Below the pieces are notes generated by a model, which did not search any database, had not been told where the DNA came from, and worked only from the letters and a program-made list of their open reading frames with translations. This document shows, one piece after another, positions 8,237 through 17,407 of a stretch of 64,000 nt of DNA (its first letter is position 1; the number at the start of each line of letters is the position of its first letter). Origin of the DNA: Gemmatimonadota bacterium (lineage in GTDB: Bacteria > Gemmatimonadota > Gemmatimonadetes > Longimicrobiales > Longimicrobiaceae); assembly GCA_031260285.1 (NCBI GenBank), contig JAIRKD010000072.1, forward strand, positions 16,289 through 80,288. Direction: 5' to 3'. Both the position numbers and the translations under genes were made by a program.

Positions 8237-9778
8237 TCAGGGCTTCAGAAGCGACACCCGGAATGTTCCGCTCTTGACCGTAAAGAACTGATCCGACGGA
8301 AGGGCAAGGCCATATCCCACGATCGGCTCGCAGCTGCATGTTTCCAGTCTGCCTCGATCGGAGCAGGTCTCTGCACCGATCACTCCGACATTGTTCACGT
8401 CGATAATCTTGGTGCACACGCGTATACCGTTGATCTTCCGGGTGAGCCAGATCGCAAATCTTCCATCCGATACGCCGGGTGTATTCGGACTCCAGATCCG
8501 TTCGATCTCAAACCACTCTCCCACCGGAACCCGGACATCCGTTCCGCCGTCTCCCGAATACCAGAAAGCCTCGGGAAACCCGGACGACCCCACACCCTGT
8601 CTGCCGATTTTATATTGATAGGTCCATGTACTCCCCGACTGTACCCGGTCAATTGCGTCAAATATCGCGGCACCCACGGAACAGTTGGCGGACAGGATAG
8701 GTTTGATGAAACCAAGCTTCATACCCTGCTGATAGTTTGGCCAACTGAACACTTCGTCCAGCGTCTGACCGCCCGTCGGATCAATCCGGTATGAATTGTA
8801 GGTATATACGGTGCCGGGAGATGTCCCATTATCCAGGGACTCGATCCCTTCCACGTAAACTGTACCGCGTGCACTTCCGAATCCCGCATCGGGACCGGAG
8901 TTGTCAAAAATCGCCACGCCATCACTTCCACCAGCAGCCGCATTGTATGGTTGAGTCGCATCTGTTCCGTACGATACGACACCGGTAGTGCCGCCGGAGG
9001 CACCCATCCCATGTGCTCCGCTGTATTGGCTGTCTACGACCTGGGTAGTTCCTGCTGGCTCATTGAGCCTGTATGCGTGCTGGATTCCCGCCGGGCCGGA
9101 TACCGCCAGCGCGATCGCTACATAAGCGATCCCTTCATCCCATGACCCGCTCCGCTCGCGTTGAACTGTCTCGCTTGTTGCGTCAGCAACGGTCTCTCCT
9201 CCGTGAATCCAGCTCACTTCGGAAGGCCATACACGCTGGCCAAGGATCTCCGTTTGTCCGGTGGCGGCTGTCCAGATCGTCGCGGTAGGTGGATCCTCCA
9301 GTGTCCGTGCGAGGTCGAGGATGAGATCACCTTCTGTCAGCCCGGTCAGGGCCCCGCCTACCCGGTATGGAGTCCCCGAGCCCACATTCCAGGATGCGGA
9401 ATCCCGTATCACAACTGCCTGGTCAACCCCTTCAACCGCAAACGCCCAGAGAGTCCGACGTGCCCCTGTGGCGGATGTCGATTCAAGAGTGGTGCTGGTC
9501 GCCGCTGCGATCTGTGCCTCGTTCCAGTACCAGGTTACAACTCCGATCCGGTCGGCAATCCCCGGCCGGGCATTGATTGCTCCATCGGGTACCGGGGTGC
9601 CGGGAATGCCCCCGTAGGTGCATCCGTATACGGCCTGCTCGGCGTCATATCCGTTGAACAGGACGGCGATGAGAGCCCGATCTGTTCCGGCCGGTACCAC
9701 AAACGGCCCGCTGACAGGGTTGACACCACTGAGTTCGGCACTGACGACGATGCCCAGGTTCAGAACGCTTACCGCCAT
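8237..9778 (-). CDS. Unidentified two-domain protein with a ConA-like C-terminal half
   Basis: This 513-residue protein has no assigned function. Residues 1-225 form a beta-rich domain with FVVPAGTDRALIAVLF, then YGGIPGTPV, a WYW stretch and FAVEGVDQ. I recognise this order from extracellular beta-sandwich domains of large secreted proteins, but cannot name a family. Residues 230-513 resemble concanavalin-like glucanase or polysaccharide-lyase folds, with VGEWFEIERIW and FAIWLTRKINGIRV. There is no obvious signal peptide, which is odd for such domains. The ATG has gggagg six bases upstream, and a near-consensus promoter lies at 9947-9975. It is monocistronic, between two hairpins. It may be a glycan-binding protein or lyase connected to the polysaccharide genes, but that is a guess. 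Confidence 0.7.
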   Translation of the reverse strand: MAVSVLNLGIVVSAELSGVNPVSGPFVVPAGTDRALIAVLFNGYDAEQAVYGCTYGGIPGTPVPDGAINARPGIADRIGVVTWYWNEAQIAAATSTTLESTSATGARRTLWAFAVEGVDQAVVIRDSASWNVGSGTPYRVGGALTGLTEGDLILDLARTLEDPPTATIWTAATGQTEILGQRVWPSEVSWIHGGETVADATSETVQRERSGSWDEGIAYVAIALAVSGPAGIQHAYRLNEPAGTTQVVDSQYSGAHGMGASGGTTGVVSYGTDATQPYNAAAGGSDGVAIFDNSGPDAGFGSARGTVYVEGIESLDNGTSPGTVYTYNSYRIDPTGGQTLDEVFSWPNYQQGMKLGFIKPILSANCSVGAAIFDAIDRVQSGSTWTYQYKIGRQGVGSSGFPEAFWYSGDGGTDVRVPVGEWFEIERIWSPNTPGVSDGRFAIWLTRKINGIRVCTKIIDVNNVGVIGAETCSDRGRLETCSCEPIVGYGLALPSDQFFTVKSGTFRVSLLKP

Positions 9779-9946
9779 GATGGACCTCCCGGTAAAGAGT
9801 CAGAAACGGTGAATCGGACGGCTGGACGGAACGAGGATGGCTATGTTGACCTGCTTCGTGGCGCTGACCCGACTTCCGGCGCTGAAGGACAACAGTTCGG
9901 GAACCTTCAGGTCACAACTTGATATATTAGTCACCCGCGATGACAC

Positions 9947-9975
9947 ATCGTATCTGGTATCTCATATGTTGTCAA
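9947..9975 (-). promoter_or_regulatory. Near-consensus sigma-70 promoter
   Basis: On the minus strand a perfect TTGACA (9970-9975) is followed by a 17-base spacer and TACGAT (9947-9952). It points at the gene starting at 9778 and would give a leader of about 160 bases. Confidence 0.7.
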
Positions 9976-10055
9976 TGGTAATCAGAGGTGTCAGAGAGAT
10001 GCTGGCGTTTGAACCCCCGGGGAAAGGGATCCCGATGAGGCCGGACGTCATCCGC

Positions 10056-10101
10056 TGAAAAAAAGAAGGCGCTATTCCGCGTGGAGCTGGAATGGCGCCT
10101 T
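10056..10101 (-). terminator. Rho-independent terminator after the FemAB-like gene
   Basis: Thirteen-base arms at 10066-10078 and 10089-10101 (one G-U pair) are followed on the minus strand by an uninterrupted run of eight T. It lies about 50 bases past the FemAB-like stop. Confidence 0.85.
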
Positions 10102-10148
10102 GAGTGCCTCAGCGAGAGGGGGTCACGTTTACGCCGCCGCCCTCGGTC

Positions 10149-11048
10149 TCACCACCAGGGGAGCTGCCGCGCGAGCACTGGTCCGAGCCGGTTCGCAACC
10201 GGAAGCGGGACCTTTTTCCAGAGGTCCGAGGCTGTCCGGGCAAGCCGGCCCGGTCCGCCATCCTTCTCCCCGCTGTCTGAAATGACCCAGGGCAGCGGTA
10301 CCGTCCGGCCACCCCACTGCTGCTTGAAAAGATGTGTACCTTCGCCGGGGGTACTGCGACCGAAGTTGAAAACCCGGCATCCCTCAGCGGCCACCTGTCG
10401 TATGAAATCCCAGTAGAGCAGCAGATTGGCCCCTTCGTTTCCGTACTTCCGGAGCGCTGACACCCAGGTGAATTCAAATTCACCCCGGAAGAGAAGGCCG
10501 AACCCCGCGGCAACCGGTTCGTCCTCACGGTAAACCGCTCCGATAAGAACCAGATCAGAAAAAGCCCGCGCAACCGCTTCAAAGAACGAGACCGGAAGCA
10601 CGGGGGTTCCCAGATCCCGCATATTCTCTGACCAGACCGAGTAGAAGGCCGGAAGCTGGTTCTGCCCGAAGCGACTGGTCATGCCTGCCTTCTGCGGCTT
10701 CCGGATCTTCCGGCGCAGGTTGCTTGTGAACCCCCCGTTCCAGAGCTCCTCGATATCGGTTGGCAGATCCAGAAGGACCGTAACCTTCGGAGGCTCCTTC
10801 GCCGAGTCCGGCAGCGAAGTCCGTGTCCGGAGCTCCAGACGCCCGCCATGGCGAGCAGCCAGCTCCCGCGCATGTACCAGAAGCGCCTTCCCCGCCTCTT
10901 CGTCACCGAGGGGGCCACCATCATTCAGAAATGGCATCGAGACGAGCCGCTCTCCAAAAACGGGACTTCTCAGATGGAAGAGCGGAAGCACCCCCCGGAT
11001 AGCGCCACGATCATCAAGCGCGGCGAGATAGACAGGCTGATGGCCCAT
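10149..11048 (-). CDS. FemAB-like GNAT-fold protein, XrtA-associated type; true start probably upstream
   Basis: The coded 299 residues resemble the FemAB/BioF2-like acyltransferase fold, especially the subfamily found with XrtA/PEP-CTERM polysaccharide loci. Typical segments are GVLPLFHLRSPVFGERL, NLRRKIRKPQKAG, and FNFGRSTPGEGTHLFKQQWG near the C-terminus. FemAB enzymes transfer aminoacyl groups from tRNA; the XrtA subfamily has no settled substrate. The first ATG is at 11048, but the frame stays open upstream to a stop at 11163-11165. The intervening codons encode family-like sequence (RAEWDAFVEGAPGATFSHL) without ATG, GTG or TTG. So the real N-terminus probably lies near 11159, either through a rare ATC-type start or because one base is missing or extra. 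It has its own terminator and diverges from the GT2 at 11517. No clear promoter was seen in 11166-11516. Confidence 0.82.
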   Translation of the reverse strand: MGHQPVYLAALDDRGAIRGVLPLFHLRSPVFGERLVSMPFLNDGGPLGDEEAGKALLVHARELAARHGGRLELRTRTSLPDSAKEPPKVTVLLDLPTDIEELWNGGFTSNLRRKIRKPQKAGMTSRFGQNQLPAFYSVWSENMRDLGTPVLPVSFFEAVARAFSDLVLIGAVYREDEPVAAGFGLLFRGEFEFTWVSALRKYGNEGANLLLYWDFIRQVAAEGCRVFNFGRSTPGEGTHLFKQQWGGRTVPLPWVISDSGEKDGGPGRLARTASDLWKKVPLPVANRLGPVLARQLPWW

Positions 11049-11516
11049 TGTGCCGGCGATAACATCGCGCCAGCCCCAGAGGTGACTGAACGTCGCACCG
11101 GGTGCACCTTCAACAAAGGCGTCCCATTCCGCGCGTTCAGTTGTAAGAGAGATATGGATAGTTCAGGCGGCCGGAGCCGGTACAGGGATCGGATGAAAGC
11201 TTCCATCAACCAATAGTCGCAAGTATATACGACCTCTCTGAGCGTCGCCAGTGCAGGGAAAGCCCCCGGTGATCCGGTGCCTGATCATCCCGGTACGGCT
11301 GATCAGGCGCCGGAAGAGTGATCGTGGCTTTCGGGATGGGTGAAAGCCAACGCTCCACCGGCACTTCTTTTCTCCGTAGTAAGGACAGGGCGGGTTCCGG
11401 ACTCCTGACAAATCAGGGGAACGTGAAGCGGATGGCAGGGTTACACGAATCGGGTCTGTGAAGGTCGAGCAAGCTGACGCAACAGCTTCTCGCCGAAATC
11501 AAGGATTGGAGGAGGG

Positions 11517-12785
11517 ATGGTTCCTGGACTGGCTCTGATTGGCTTCGCGGCGTTTGTCGTGGCCTATACATATGCACTCTACCCGCTCCTTCTGAAGATT
11601 GTCGCGCTGCGGGGCAGGTACCACCCCGCGACCGTGGAAGAGAGCGGGGAATGGCCTTCAATCTCTCTCACGATCCCTGCCTATAACGAGGCCGGTCAGA
11701 TCGAGGAGCTTCTGGAGAGCGTTCTCCATCTGGACTATCCGCGGGATCGCATACAGATCCTGGTTGTTTCTGATGCTTCTGACGATGGCACGGACCAGAT
11801 CGTAGAACGATACGCCGATCGCGGTATCGAACTTCTTCGGATGCCCGTTCGTGGAGGGAAGAGCAAGGCGGAAAACACCGCCCGCCCGCTTCTGCGCGGC
11901 GAGATCATCGTAAATACCGATGCTTCCATCCGCATCGCTCCAGACGCGCTGAAGCCGCTGATCTCCCGTTTCCGGGATCCGGGTGTGGGGCTCGCCTCCG
12001 GGCGTGACGTCAGCGTCACCCGGGTTGATGGCGAGATGAATATCGGGGAGTCTTCCTACGTCGGGTACGAGATGTGGATTCGCTCTCTCGAAACGGATGT
12101 CTGGGGAATTGTGGGTGCGTCGGGATGCTTCTACGCGATCCGGAAATCGCTGCACGCTTATGAGGTGCCCGAGGGACTGAGTCGTGACTTCGCCGCCGCT
12201 CTGGTCACCCGGGAGAACGGATACCGTCCGGTAACGGTGAACGAGGCTGTGTGTTATGTACCTCGTGCGCCATCGCTGAAGAGCGAGTACCGGCGGAAGG
12301 TGCGCACCATGGTTCGCGGGATGGGAACGCTGAACTTCAAGCGGCATCTGCTGAACCCCTTCCGGGAAGGGGTCTTCGCATGGATGCTCTTCTCCCATAA
12401 AGTCTGCAGGTGGGCTTCGCCATGGGCGATGGTTGCCGGTCTGATCGGCCTGGTGTTGCTGGCGTTGGTCCAGCCTCTGGCCTGGGTTCTGGTTGCGGGT
12501 GTTGCCGCTGTTCTTGCTCTTGCGCTGGTGGGGTGGCGCTGGCCCGAAGGGAGCCGGTCGCCGAAGATCTTCAGCATGCCCGCTTTCCTCGTTGCGGGAA
12601 ATGTGGCGGTTCTGCACGCCTCGCTTAAAGCATTGGGAGGGGGCGGAGGACAGGCAGTGTGGGAACCCACCCGGCGGGATGTGGCGGTACGTCCGCATGT
12701 CCGTCATCCCTCGGAAGCGGCTTCTCATTCCGATCCGGATTCTGTTCCTATTGTGACCGGTTCCATCCCGACGGAGCGGCAATAG
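11517..12785 (+). CDS. GT2 glycosyltransferase with C-terminal membrane segments
   Basis: This 422-residue inner-membrane enzyme is probably processive or lipid-linked. One N-terminal helix (residues 1-25) precedes a GT2 domain: SLTIPAYNEAG, VVSDASDDGT, the NTDAS metal-binding region, GASGCFYAIRKSL, SRDFAAAL and the basic RRKVRTMVRG motif. Residues 300-375 contain about three membrane helices. The tail is polar. The start has a strong ggaggaggg just before the ATG. It belongs with BcsA- or NodC-like enzymes that build or extend polysaccharides; the sugar cannot be read from sequence. It is the first of a run of plus-strand glycan genes to 16351. Confidence 0.87.
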   Translation: MVPGLALIGFAAFVVAYTYALYPLLLKIVALRGRYHPATVEESGEWPSISLTIPAYNEAGQIEELLESVLHLDYPRDRIQILVVSDASDDGTDQIVERYADRGIELLRMPVRGGKSKAENTARPLLRGEIIVNTDASIRIAPDALKPLISRFRDPGVGLASGRDVSVTRVDGEMNIGESSYVGYEMWIRSLETDVWGIVGASGCFYAIRKSLHAYEVPEGLSRDFAAALVTRENGYRPVTVNEAVCYVPRAPSLKSEYRRKVRTMVRGMGTLNFKRHLLNPFREGVFAWMLFSHKVCRWASPWAMVAGLIGLVLLALVQPLAWVLVAGVAAVLALALVGWRWPEGSRSPKIFSMPAFLVAGNVAVLHASLKALGGGGGQAVWEPTRRDVAVRPHVRHPSEAASHSDPDSVPIVTGSIPTERQ

Positions 12786-12907
12786 CCTCGGGTGACTGAG
12801 GCGGATGTGATACCGGCGAGGCGGGATCAGGACTCCCCCAGGTATGGTTCCGAAGGGAAGAGGCTCCCCGCTGGGAGTGCTGTCGGGAAAGAAATGAAAC
12901 CGGCGGA

Positions 12908-14143
12908 ATGAAACGGTTGAGAGGAGCGCTCAGCCTGATTGCGCTTGTTCTGGGAGTGGTCTTCATCATGATGGCCACTCTTTTTCCTGTCCCCGGCGAC
13001 TTTTCAACGCCTGGTTTCTGTATCTTCTGCGGAGAACGTGGTGGGTCGGATTTCCTCTCCAATATCATTCTGTTTGCTCCGTTCGGGTTGGCACTCGCGG
13101 TCCGAGGCGTATCCGGACCGCTTGTCTTTCTCATCGGCGGGCTCTTCTCGCTGGGAATCGAGACGCTGCAGATCGATATAATCGCGGGTCGGGATGCCAG
13201 CCTCGGGGACCTCATCGCAAATACACTTGGCGCATTCAGCGGCTGGCTCTGCTTCCGGACTCTCTGCTTCCTGAATCAACCTCCATCCTCCATCCGGCGG
13301 TCACTCGGGGCAACGGCGATAACCGCTGCAGTTCTCCTTGCGGGGCTTTCACTCTTCCATCCTCGGCTGCCGGATACCGATTCCTGGTTCATGCAGTGGA
13401 CCGCCCACCTTCGCGGAATGGACCACTACGATGGCACAGTCACCTCCACGCGTCTGGGGATTCTTTCAATCCCACCTGGCCGGATCGATCAGGTAGATAC
13501 CGTAAAAGCAGACCTCTTTACAGAAACACTGGTTGTTGATGGAGTTGCCGGTTCAGAGCCCGCCCGGGTCGCACCTATCGTCAGTATCTTTGACGGATCT
13601 CAAAGTCAGGTATTCTTCATCGGAGCCCGCGGCGGTGACCTGATCTTCCAGTACGGGGCCCGCGCCGACCGGCTTGGCCTGGACCACAGCACAATCCGGG
13701 TTGCGGATGCCTTCGTGGAGATGATCCCCGGGGCGCCATTTCGGCTTGTCTGGCGCGGGGACGCAAAAGGATACTGTTTTGAAACCGGCGGAAAATACCG
13801 GTGTGGTATCGGGCTGACGGTGGGTGATACCTGGAGCCTTGTGCGATTTGTGGATCGGCCGCCCACGCAGCGTGCGGTCATTCAGATTCTCTGGCTCTGG
13901 GTCGTATTTATTCCCGCCGGGGTGGCAGCTTCACAGCCTCGTCATCTTGTGGCATCGGTGGCGCTGATGGGCCTGCTCCTGACCGGCGGAAGTTTGCTCC
14001 TGGGGTTTGCAATGACTCCACTTTATCAGATCGCGGGGGCGATTCCGGGGTTGGTGACGGGGGCGGTTGGTGGAGCTCTGGTCCGGGCTTCTGACCAGAA
14101 AACGAACACGGCTCGCCATGGTCTCAAAGGCAGTCAGACCTGA
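12908..14143 (+). CDS. VanZ-like membrane protein with a large extracytoplasmic insert
   Basis: Residues 1-125 match the VanZ family (PF04892): a first helix, then DFLSNIILFAPFG, SLGIETLQ and GRDASLGDLIANTLGA. Residues 165-315 are a beta-rich, presumably periplasmic domain (LILSIPPGRIDQVD-like opening, then FDGSQSQVFFIG). Residues 320-395 add two or three further helices. VanZ proteins give low-level teicoplanin resistance in enterococci, and relatives appear often in exopolysaccharide loci with no defined function. The insert makes this 411-residue protein much longer than plain VanZ. It lies between two GT2 genes on the same strand. Confidence 0.75.
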   Translation: MKRLRGALSLIALVLGVVFIMMATLFPVPGDFSTPGFCIFCGERGGSDFLSNIILFAPFGLALAVRGVSGPLVFLIGGLFSLGIETLQIDIIAGRDASLGDLIANTLGAFSGWLCFRTLCFLNQPPSSIRRSLGATAITAAVLLAGLSLFHPRLPDTDSWFMQWTAHLRGMDHYDGTVTSTRLGILSIPPGRIDQVDTVKADLFTETLVVDGVAGSEPARVAPIVSIFDGSQSQVFFIGARGGDLIFQYGARADRLGLDHSTIRVADAFVEMIPGAPFRLVWRGDAKGYCFETGGKYRCGIGLTVGDTWSLVRFVDRPPTQRAVIQILWLWVVFIPAGVAASQPRHLVASVALMGLLLTGGSLLLGFAMTPLYQIAGAIPGLVTGAVGGALVRASDQKTNTARHGLKGSQT

Positions 14144-14263
14144 TCCTGAGGGTTCATGTATTGACTTTTGAGAATGGATATGCATTCATGACTCTTGTTG
14201 TTGCAGGATCCAGTATCATCGGCGTTCCGGACGTCCCTGCATATCACGAGAGTAGAGGTATTC

Positions 14264-15256
14264 ATGTCTGGCTCGATTGCTGTCATTATCCCTTATTACC
14301 AGCGGGAGCCGGGGCTTCTCCGCCGGGCGCTCGATTCGATTGCGGCCCAGGTGGGTATTGAGCGCGTTGTTGTCCTGGTTGTAGATGACGAGTCACCGCT
14401 CCCCCCTGATGATGAGATCCGGGCCTCCGTAATTGCAAACGATGCCGTTGTCGTCCTCCGGCAGGCCAATTCCGGCCCCGGTATCGCCCGTAATACGGGC
14501 CTCGACAACCTTCCGGATGATTGCGAGTTTATCGCCTTCCTTGACTCTGATGACTATTGGGCGCCCGGACACCTCTTAAATGCAACCACTGTACTTGGGG
14601 AAGATCTGGATTTCTACTTTTCCAATACATTGTTTGAGGATTTCGAACAGGACACTTTCACCAGATCCGGCCGGCTGGATCCGCAAAGCTGTTCTCCTCT
14701 GGGTCGGGGATCAAACGCATTCCGGTATGTCGGTGACATGCTTGATCAGGTCGTAAGGGCGTGTATCATTGAAACTTCAACGGTTGTTTATCGACGGGAG
14801 CGATTCGGCCATCATCGCTTCAATCTCCGATTCCGATCATCATGTGAAGATCACCTTCTCTGGCTCGCGATCGCGAACGAAGGTTGTCGCTTTGTCTTCA
14901 CAACTGACGTTGAGCTCCATTCTGGTCGGGGAGTCAGTATCTACAAGTCGATGGGGATGGGCAGTGATACATTGATGCCTGCCTTGATTGATCAGTATCG
15001 TTACTACCGGGAGATTGAAGAAATGTGTTCCTCTTCTCCCGTATTGCGACAGGTGAATCTTGAGCGGATCACTGAGATCCGTACCTCGGTTGTAGCAGAT
15101 GTACTTCATCGCCTTGTTCGTCATCTGCCGATTGACAGATCTCGTCTGCGTTCATACATCACTCAGGATCCCGCTCTCCTGGTCCTCGCTCTTCCTCTGG
15201 CTCTCAAAGTCTTTCTGAGGCGAAAAAAAGCACACCGTCTTATGGATGAAAGTTGA
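14264..15256 (+). CDS. GT2 glycosyltransferase, first of a tandem pair
   Basis: This is a 330-residue soluble GT-A fold enzyme. It has AVIIPYYQREPGLLRRALDS, VLVVDDESPLPPDDE, GPGIARNTGLD and the metal-binding AFLDSDDYW. Later SSCEDHLLW and the RGVSIYKSMGMGSD segment are shared with its neighbour. The ATG at 14264 has agaggt six bases upstream and starts the GT2 fold directly. No membrane segment is seen. It is followed after 87 bases by a close paralogue with the same length and gene order, so a local duplication is evident. Acceptor and donor are unknown. The gene looks more AT-rich than its neighbours. Confidence 0.87.
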   Translation: MSGSIAVIIPYYQREPGLLRRALDSIAAQVGIERVVVLVVDDESPLPPDDEIRASVIANDAVVVLRQANSGPGIARNTGLDNLPDDCEFIAFLDSDDYWAPGHLLNATTVLGEDLDFYFSNTLFEDFEQDTFTRSGRLDPQSCSPLGRGSNAFRYVGDMLDQVVRACIIETSTVVYRRERFGHHRFNLRFRSSCEDHLLWLAIANEGCRFVFTTDVELHSGRGVSIYKSMGMGSDTLMPALIDQYRYYREIEEMCSSSPVLRQVNLERITEIRTSVVADVLHRLVRHLPIDRSRLRSYITQDPALLVLALPLALKVFLRRKKAHRLMDES

Positions 15257-15343
15257 TTCCGGGAAGGCGGATGGAGTGTTCGTGGGAGAGTGAGCGGAGC
15301 TCCCGTGTCAGCGCATGAATCCGAGTTTAAACCAATTGTGCCG

Positions 15344-16351
15344 ATGTCGACCGCTGTCGCTGTAATTATTCCCTATTTCCAGCGAAAACCTGGACTCCTC
15401 CGGCGGGCGCTTGACTCGGTTGCGGCTCAGGCCGGGATTGACCGGATCACCGTACTCGTTGTGGACGATGGATCTCCCCTTCCACCGGACGACGACATTC
15501 AGGCCTCCTCTATCAGGAGAAACGCTGTCGTTGTGATTCGTCAGGATAATGCGGGACCGGGAGTTGCCCGTAATACGGGACTTGATGCGGTTCCATCCGA
15601 TCATGATTTTGTTGCATTTCTGGATTCGGACGATCAGTGGACTCCGGGACATCTTCTCAATGCGATTACCGCACTCGGAGATGATCTGGATTTCTATTTT
15701 TCGAATGGCATGCTTCAGGACTCTGAAACGGATGTCTTCTCCCTGCAGCAACGTCTGGAGATGCAGAGCTGCTGTGCGCTGGAACGCGGATCGAATACAT
15801 ACCAGTACACCGGTGACATGATTGCCCAGATTATCCGGGCGAACATGATTGATACATCAACCGTTGTTTTTCGCAGGAAGCCGCTTGGACATATCCGTTT
15901 TGACACCAGCTATCGCGCTGCCTGCGAGGATCATCTCTTCTGGCTGAGTTGCGCACGGGAAGGTTGTAGCTTTGCTCTGACAACCGAGGTTGAGCTCCAT
16001 TCCGGCCGTGGTGTCAGCATCTATAAATCAATCGGTCTGGGCAGCGACACCCTGATGTCTTCGCTGATTGACCAGTTCCGTTATTACCAGGAGATCGAAC
16101 CCCTCTGCGCACCATCACCTGAGCTGCGGAAGACCGGACGGGATCGGATTGAAGAAATCCGTACCGCGGTGGTTGCGGATATCCTTCATCGCCTGGCGCG
16201 TCGCCTGCCGGTGAATGGCCGCCATATCCGGGCTTACCTCAGCCGGGATCCCGCTCTCATGGTCCTGGGTCTCCCGATCGCAATGAAGATCGCATTCCGA
16301 CGTGCAAAGGCCCGGCGTACCGAGACTTCCAATCTGCGGAAGGCCAGCTGA
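15344..16351 (+). CDS. GT2 glycosyltransferase, second of a tandem pair
   Basis: This 335-residue paralogue of the preceding gene aligns from end to end: AVIIPYFQRKPGLLRRALDS, VLVVDDGSPLPPDDD, GPGVARNTGLD, AFLDSDDQW, AACEDHLFW and RGVSIYKSIGLGSD. The alignment puts the start at the ATG at 15344. An in-frame GTG at 15290 is possible and would add 18 residues, and neither start has a clear ribosome binding site. The two enzymes may add similar sugars in succession, or one may have taken a new acceptor after duplication. A bidirectional terminator follows. Confidence 0.86.
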   Translation: MSTAVAVIIPYFQRKPGLLRRALDSVAAQAGIDRITVLVVDDGSPLPPDDDIQASSIRRNAVVVIRQDNAGPGVARNTGLDAVPSDHDFVAFLDSDDQWTPGHLLNAITALGDDLDFYFSNGMLQDSETDVFSLQQRLEMQSCCALERGSNTYQYTGDMIAQIIRANMIDTSTVVFRRKPLGHIRFDTSYRAACEDHLFWLSCAREGCSFALTTEVELHSGRGVSIYKSIGLGSDTLMSSLIDQFRYYQEIEPLCAPSPELRKTGRDRIEEIRTAVVADILHRLARRLPVNGRHIRAYLSRDPALMVLGLPIAMKIAFRRAKARRTETSNLRKAS

Positions 16352-16396
16352 CAACAGCTGGTTCCGGGGGCTGAAAATGGAATCTCCGTATACAGT

Positions 16397-16440
16397 AAAA
16401 GGAGTGAAGGGAAGGGATACTCCTTCGCTTCACTCCTTTT
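16397..16440. terminator. Bidirectional terminator between convergent glycan genes
   Basis: Thirteen-base perfect arms (aaaaggagtgaag at 16397-16409; cttcactcctttt at 16428-16440) have A-rich and T-rich ends, so they can stop transcription from both sides. They lie between the GT2 pair and the minus-strand sugar transferase. Confidence 0.85.
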
Positions 16441-16468
16441 CAGCAGGCTTCGGGCTGGGCAACTTCTG

Positions 16469-17221
16469 TCAGGTTCCGTCGTCCCGGAACGCGACCACCG
16501 GCAGCGTCTTCACCATGATCCGCAGGTCCTCCCAGGCGGACTGACGGCCTACGTACTCCAGATCGTATTCAACCTTCTTCCGGACGTCATCTACACAGCT
16601 GTCGTACCTCTGGTTGACCTGTGCCCATCCGGTGATTCCCGGAAGCACCCGCTGGCGGTCCTGGTACCGGTCCACCTGCTCCCGGAGCTGAATGAAGATC
16701 TCCGGCTGCTCCGGCCGCGGTCCAACCACATTCATGTCGCCACGCAGGACATTGAACAGCTGGGGGAGTTCATCAAGCCGGTATTTCCGAAGGACCCTGC
16801 CGATCGGGGTGATTCGTGCATCACCTTTGGCCGCCCATACCTGCTCCGCTTCCGGCGGTGCGACCCGCATCGTCCGGAACTTGTAGATCTTGAACAACCG
16901 CCCGCCGTAATCAATCTGCCGGCGGAAAAAGCCGGAGTCATGCCGGGAGCGACGATCCACTCCAACCCGTGTCTGCGTATAGAAGACCGGCCCCGGTGAG
17001 GACAGTTTCACAAGTGCCGCGAGCATCAGCATCACCGGAGAGAGTACAACCAATCCGATGCCGGCCACGAGCACATTGAAAAACCGGCGAACCGGGTTGT
17101 GCTGATATTCCAGCTCTCCCCGATTCGGAGCTGCTACCGCGAGCTTCCGGGGGGGCTCCGGCGCTCGTGGCTCAACTCCCGCCACCTCGTTATCAAGGCG
17201 ACCACGCGTTATCGTAGACAT
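16469..17221 (-). CDS. Initiating undecaprenyl-phosphate sugar-1-phosphate transferase
   Basis: This 250-residue protein is a bacterial sugar transferase (PF02397) of the small, single-helix class. It has an N-terminal polar stretch, a hydrophobic helix at about 47-70, then SPGPVFYTQTRVGV, FKIYKFRTM, the catalytic KYRLDELPQLFNV with its Asp-Glu pair, VVGPRP and PGITGWAQVN. It moves a sugar phosphate from a nucleotide sugar onto undecaprenyl phosphate, so it would start repeat-unit synthesis for this locus. It lacks the four extra helices of WbaP or WcaJ. It is the only priming enzyme in the window. Confidence 0.92.
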   Translation of the reverse strand: MSTITRGRLDNEVAGVEPRAPEPPRKLAVAAPNRGELEYQHNPVRRFFNVLVAGIGLVVLSPVMLMLAALVKLSSPGPVFYTQTRVGVDRRSRHDSGFFRRQIDYGGRLFKIYKFRTMRVAPPEAEQVWAAKGDARITPIGRVLRKYRLDELPQLFNVLRGDMNVVGPRPEQPEIFIQLREQVDRYQDRQRVLPGITGWAQVNQRYDSCVDDVRKKVEYDLEYVGRQSAWEDLRIMVKTLPVVAFRDDGT

Positions 17222-17407
17222 AAGGCTCCAGCAAAGGAATCCATCACACAGCCATCCCGAAACGAGCTCGCCCCAGCCCCGCCCGCAACGTCCATGTTCA
17301 CCACGGTCCAGTCGTTCCAGACGGTTTCATCCGCCCGGTGAACAAGGCCTTCATACCCGTGTTCACGGGTCACGTTCCGACCGCGCCCGGCACCGGGATT
17401 CGGGTAT

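Noticed and set aside
7956..8291. Open frames upstream of the first autotransporter
   Set aside because: They have no recognisable composition or motifs and overlap the end of the neighbouring gene or its terminator hairpin.
14161..14189. TTGACT with attcat 17 bases later before the GT2 pair
   Set aside because: The -35 is fair but the -10 matches at only three positions, so I did not list it as a promoter.
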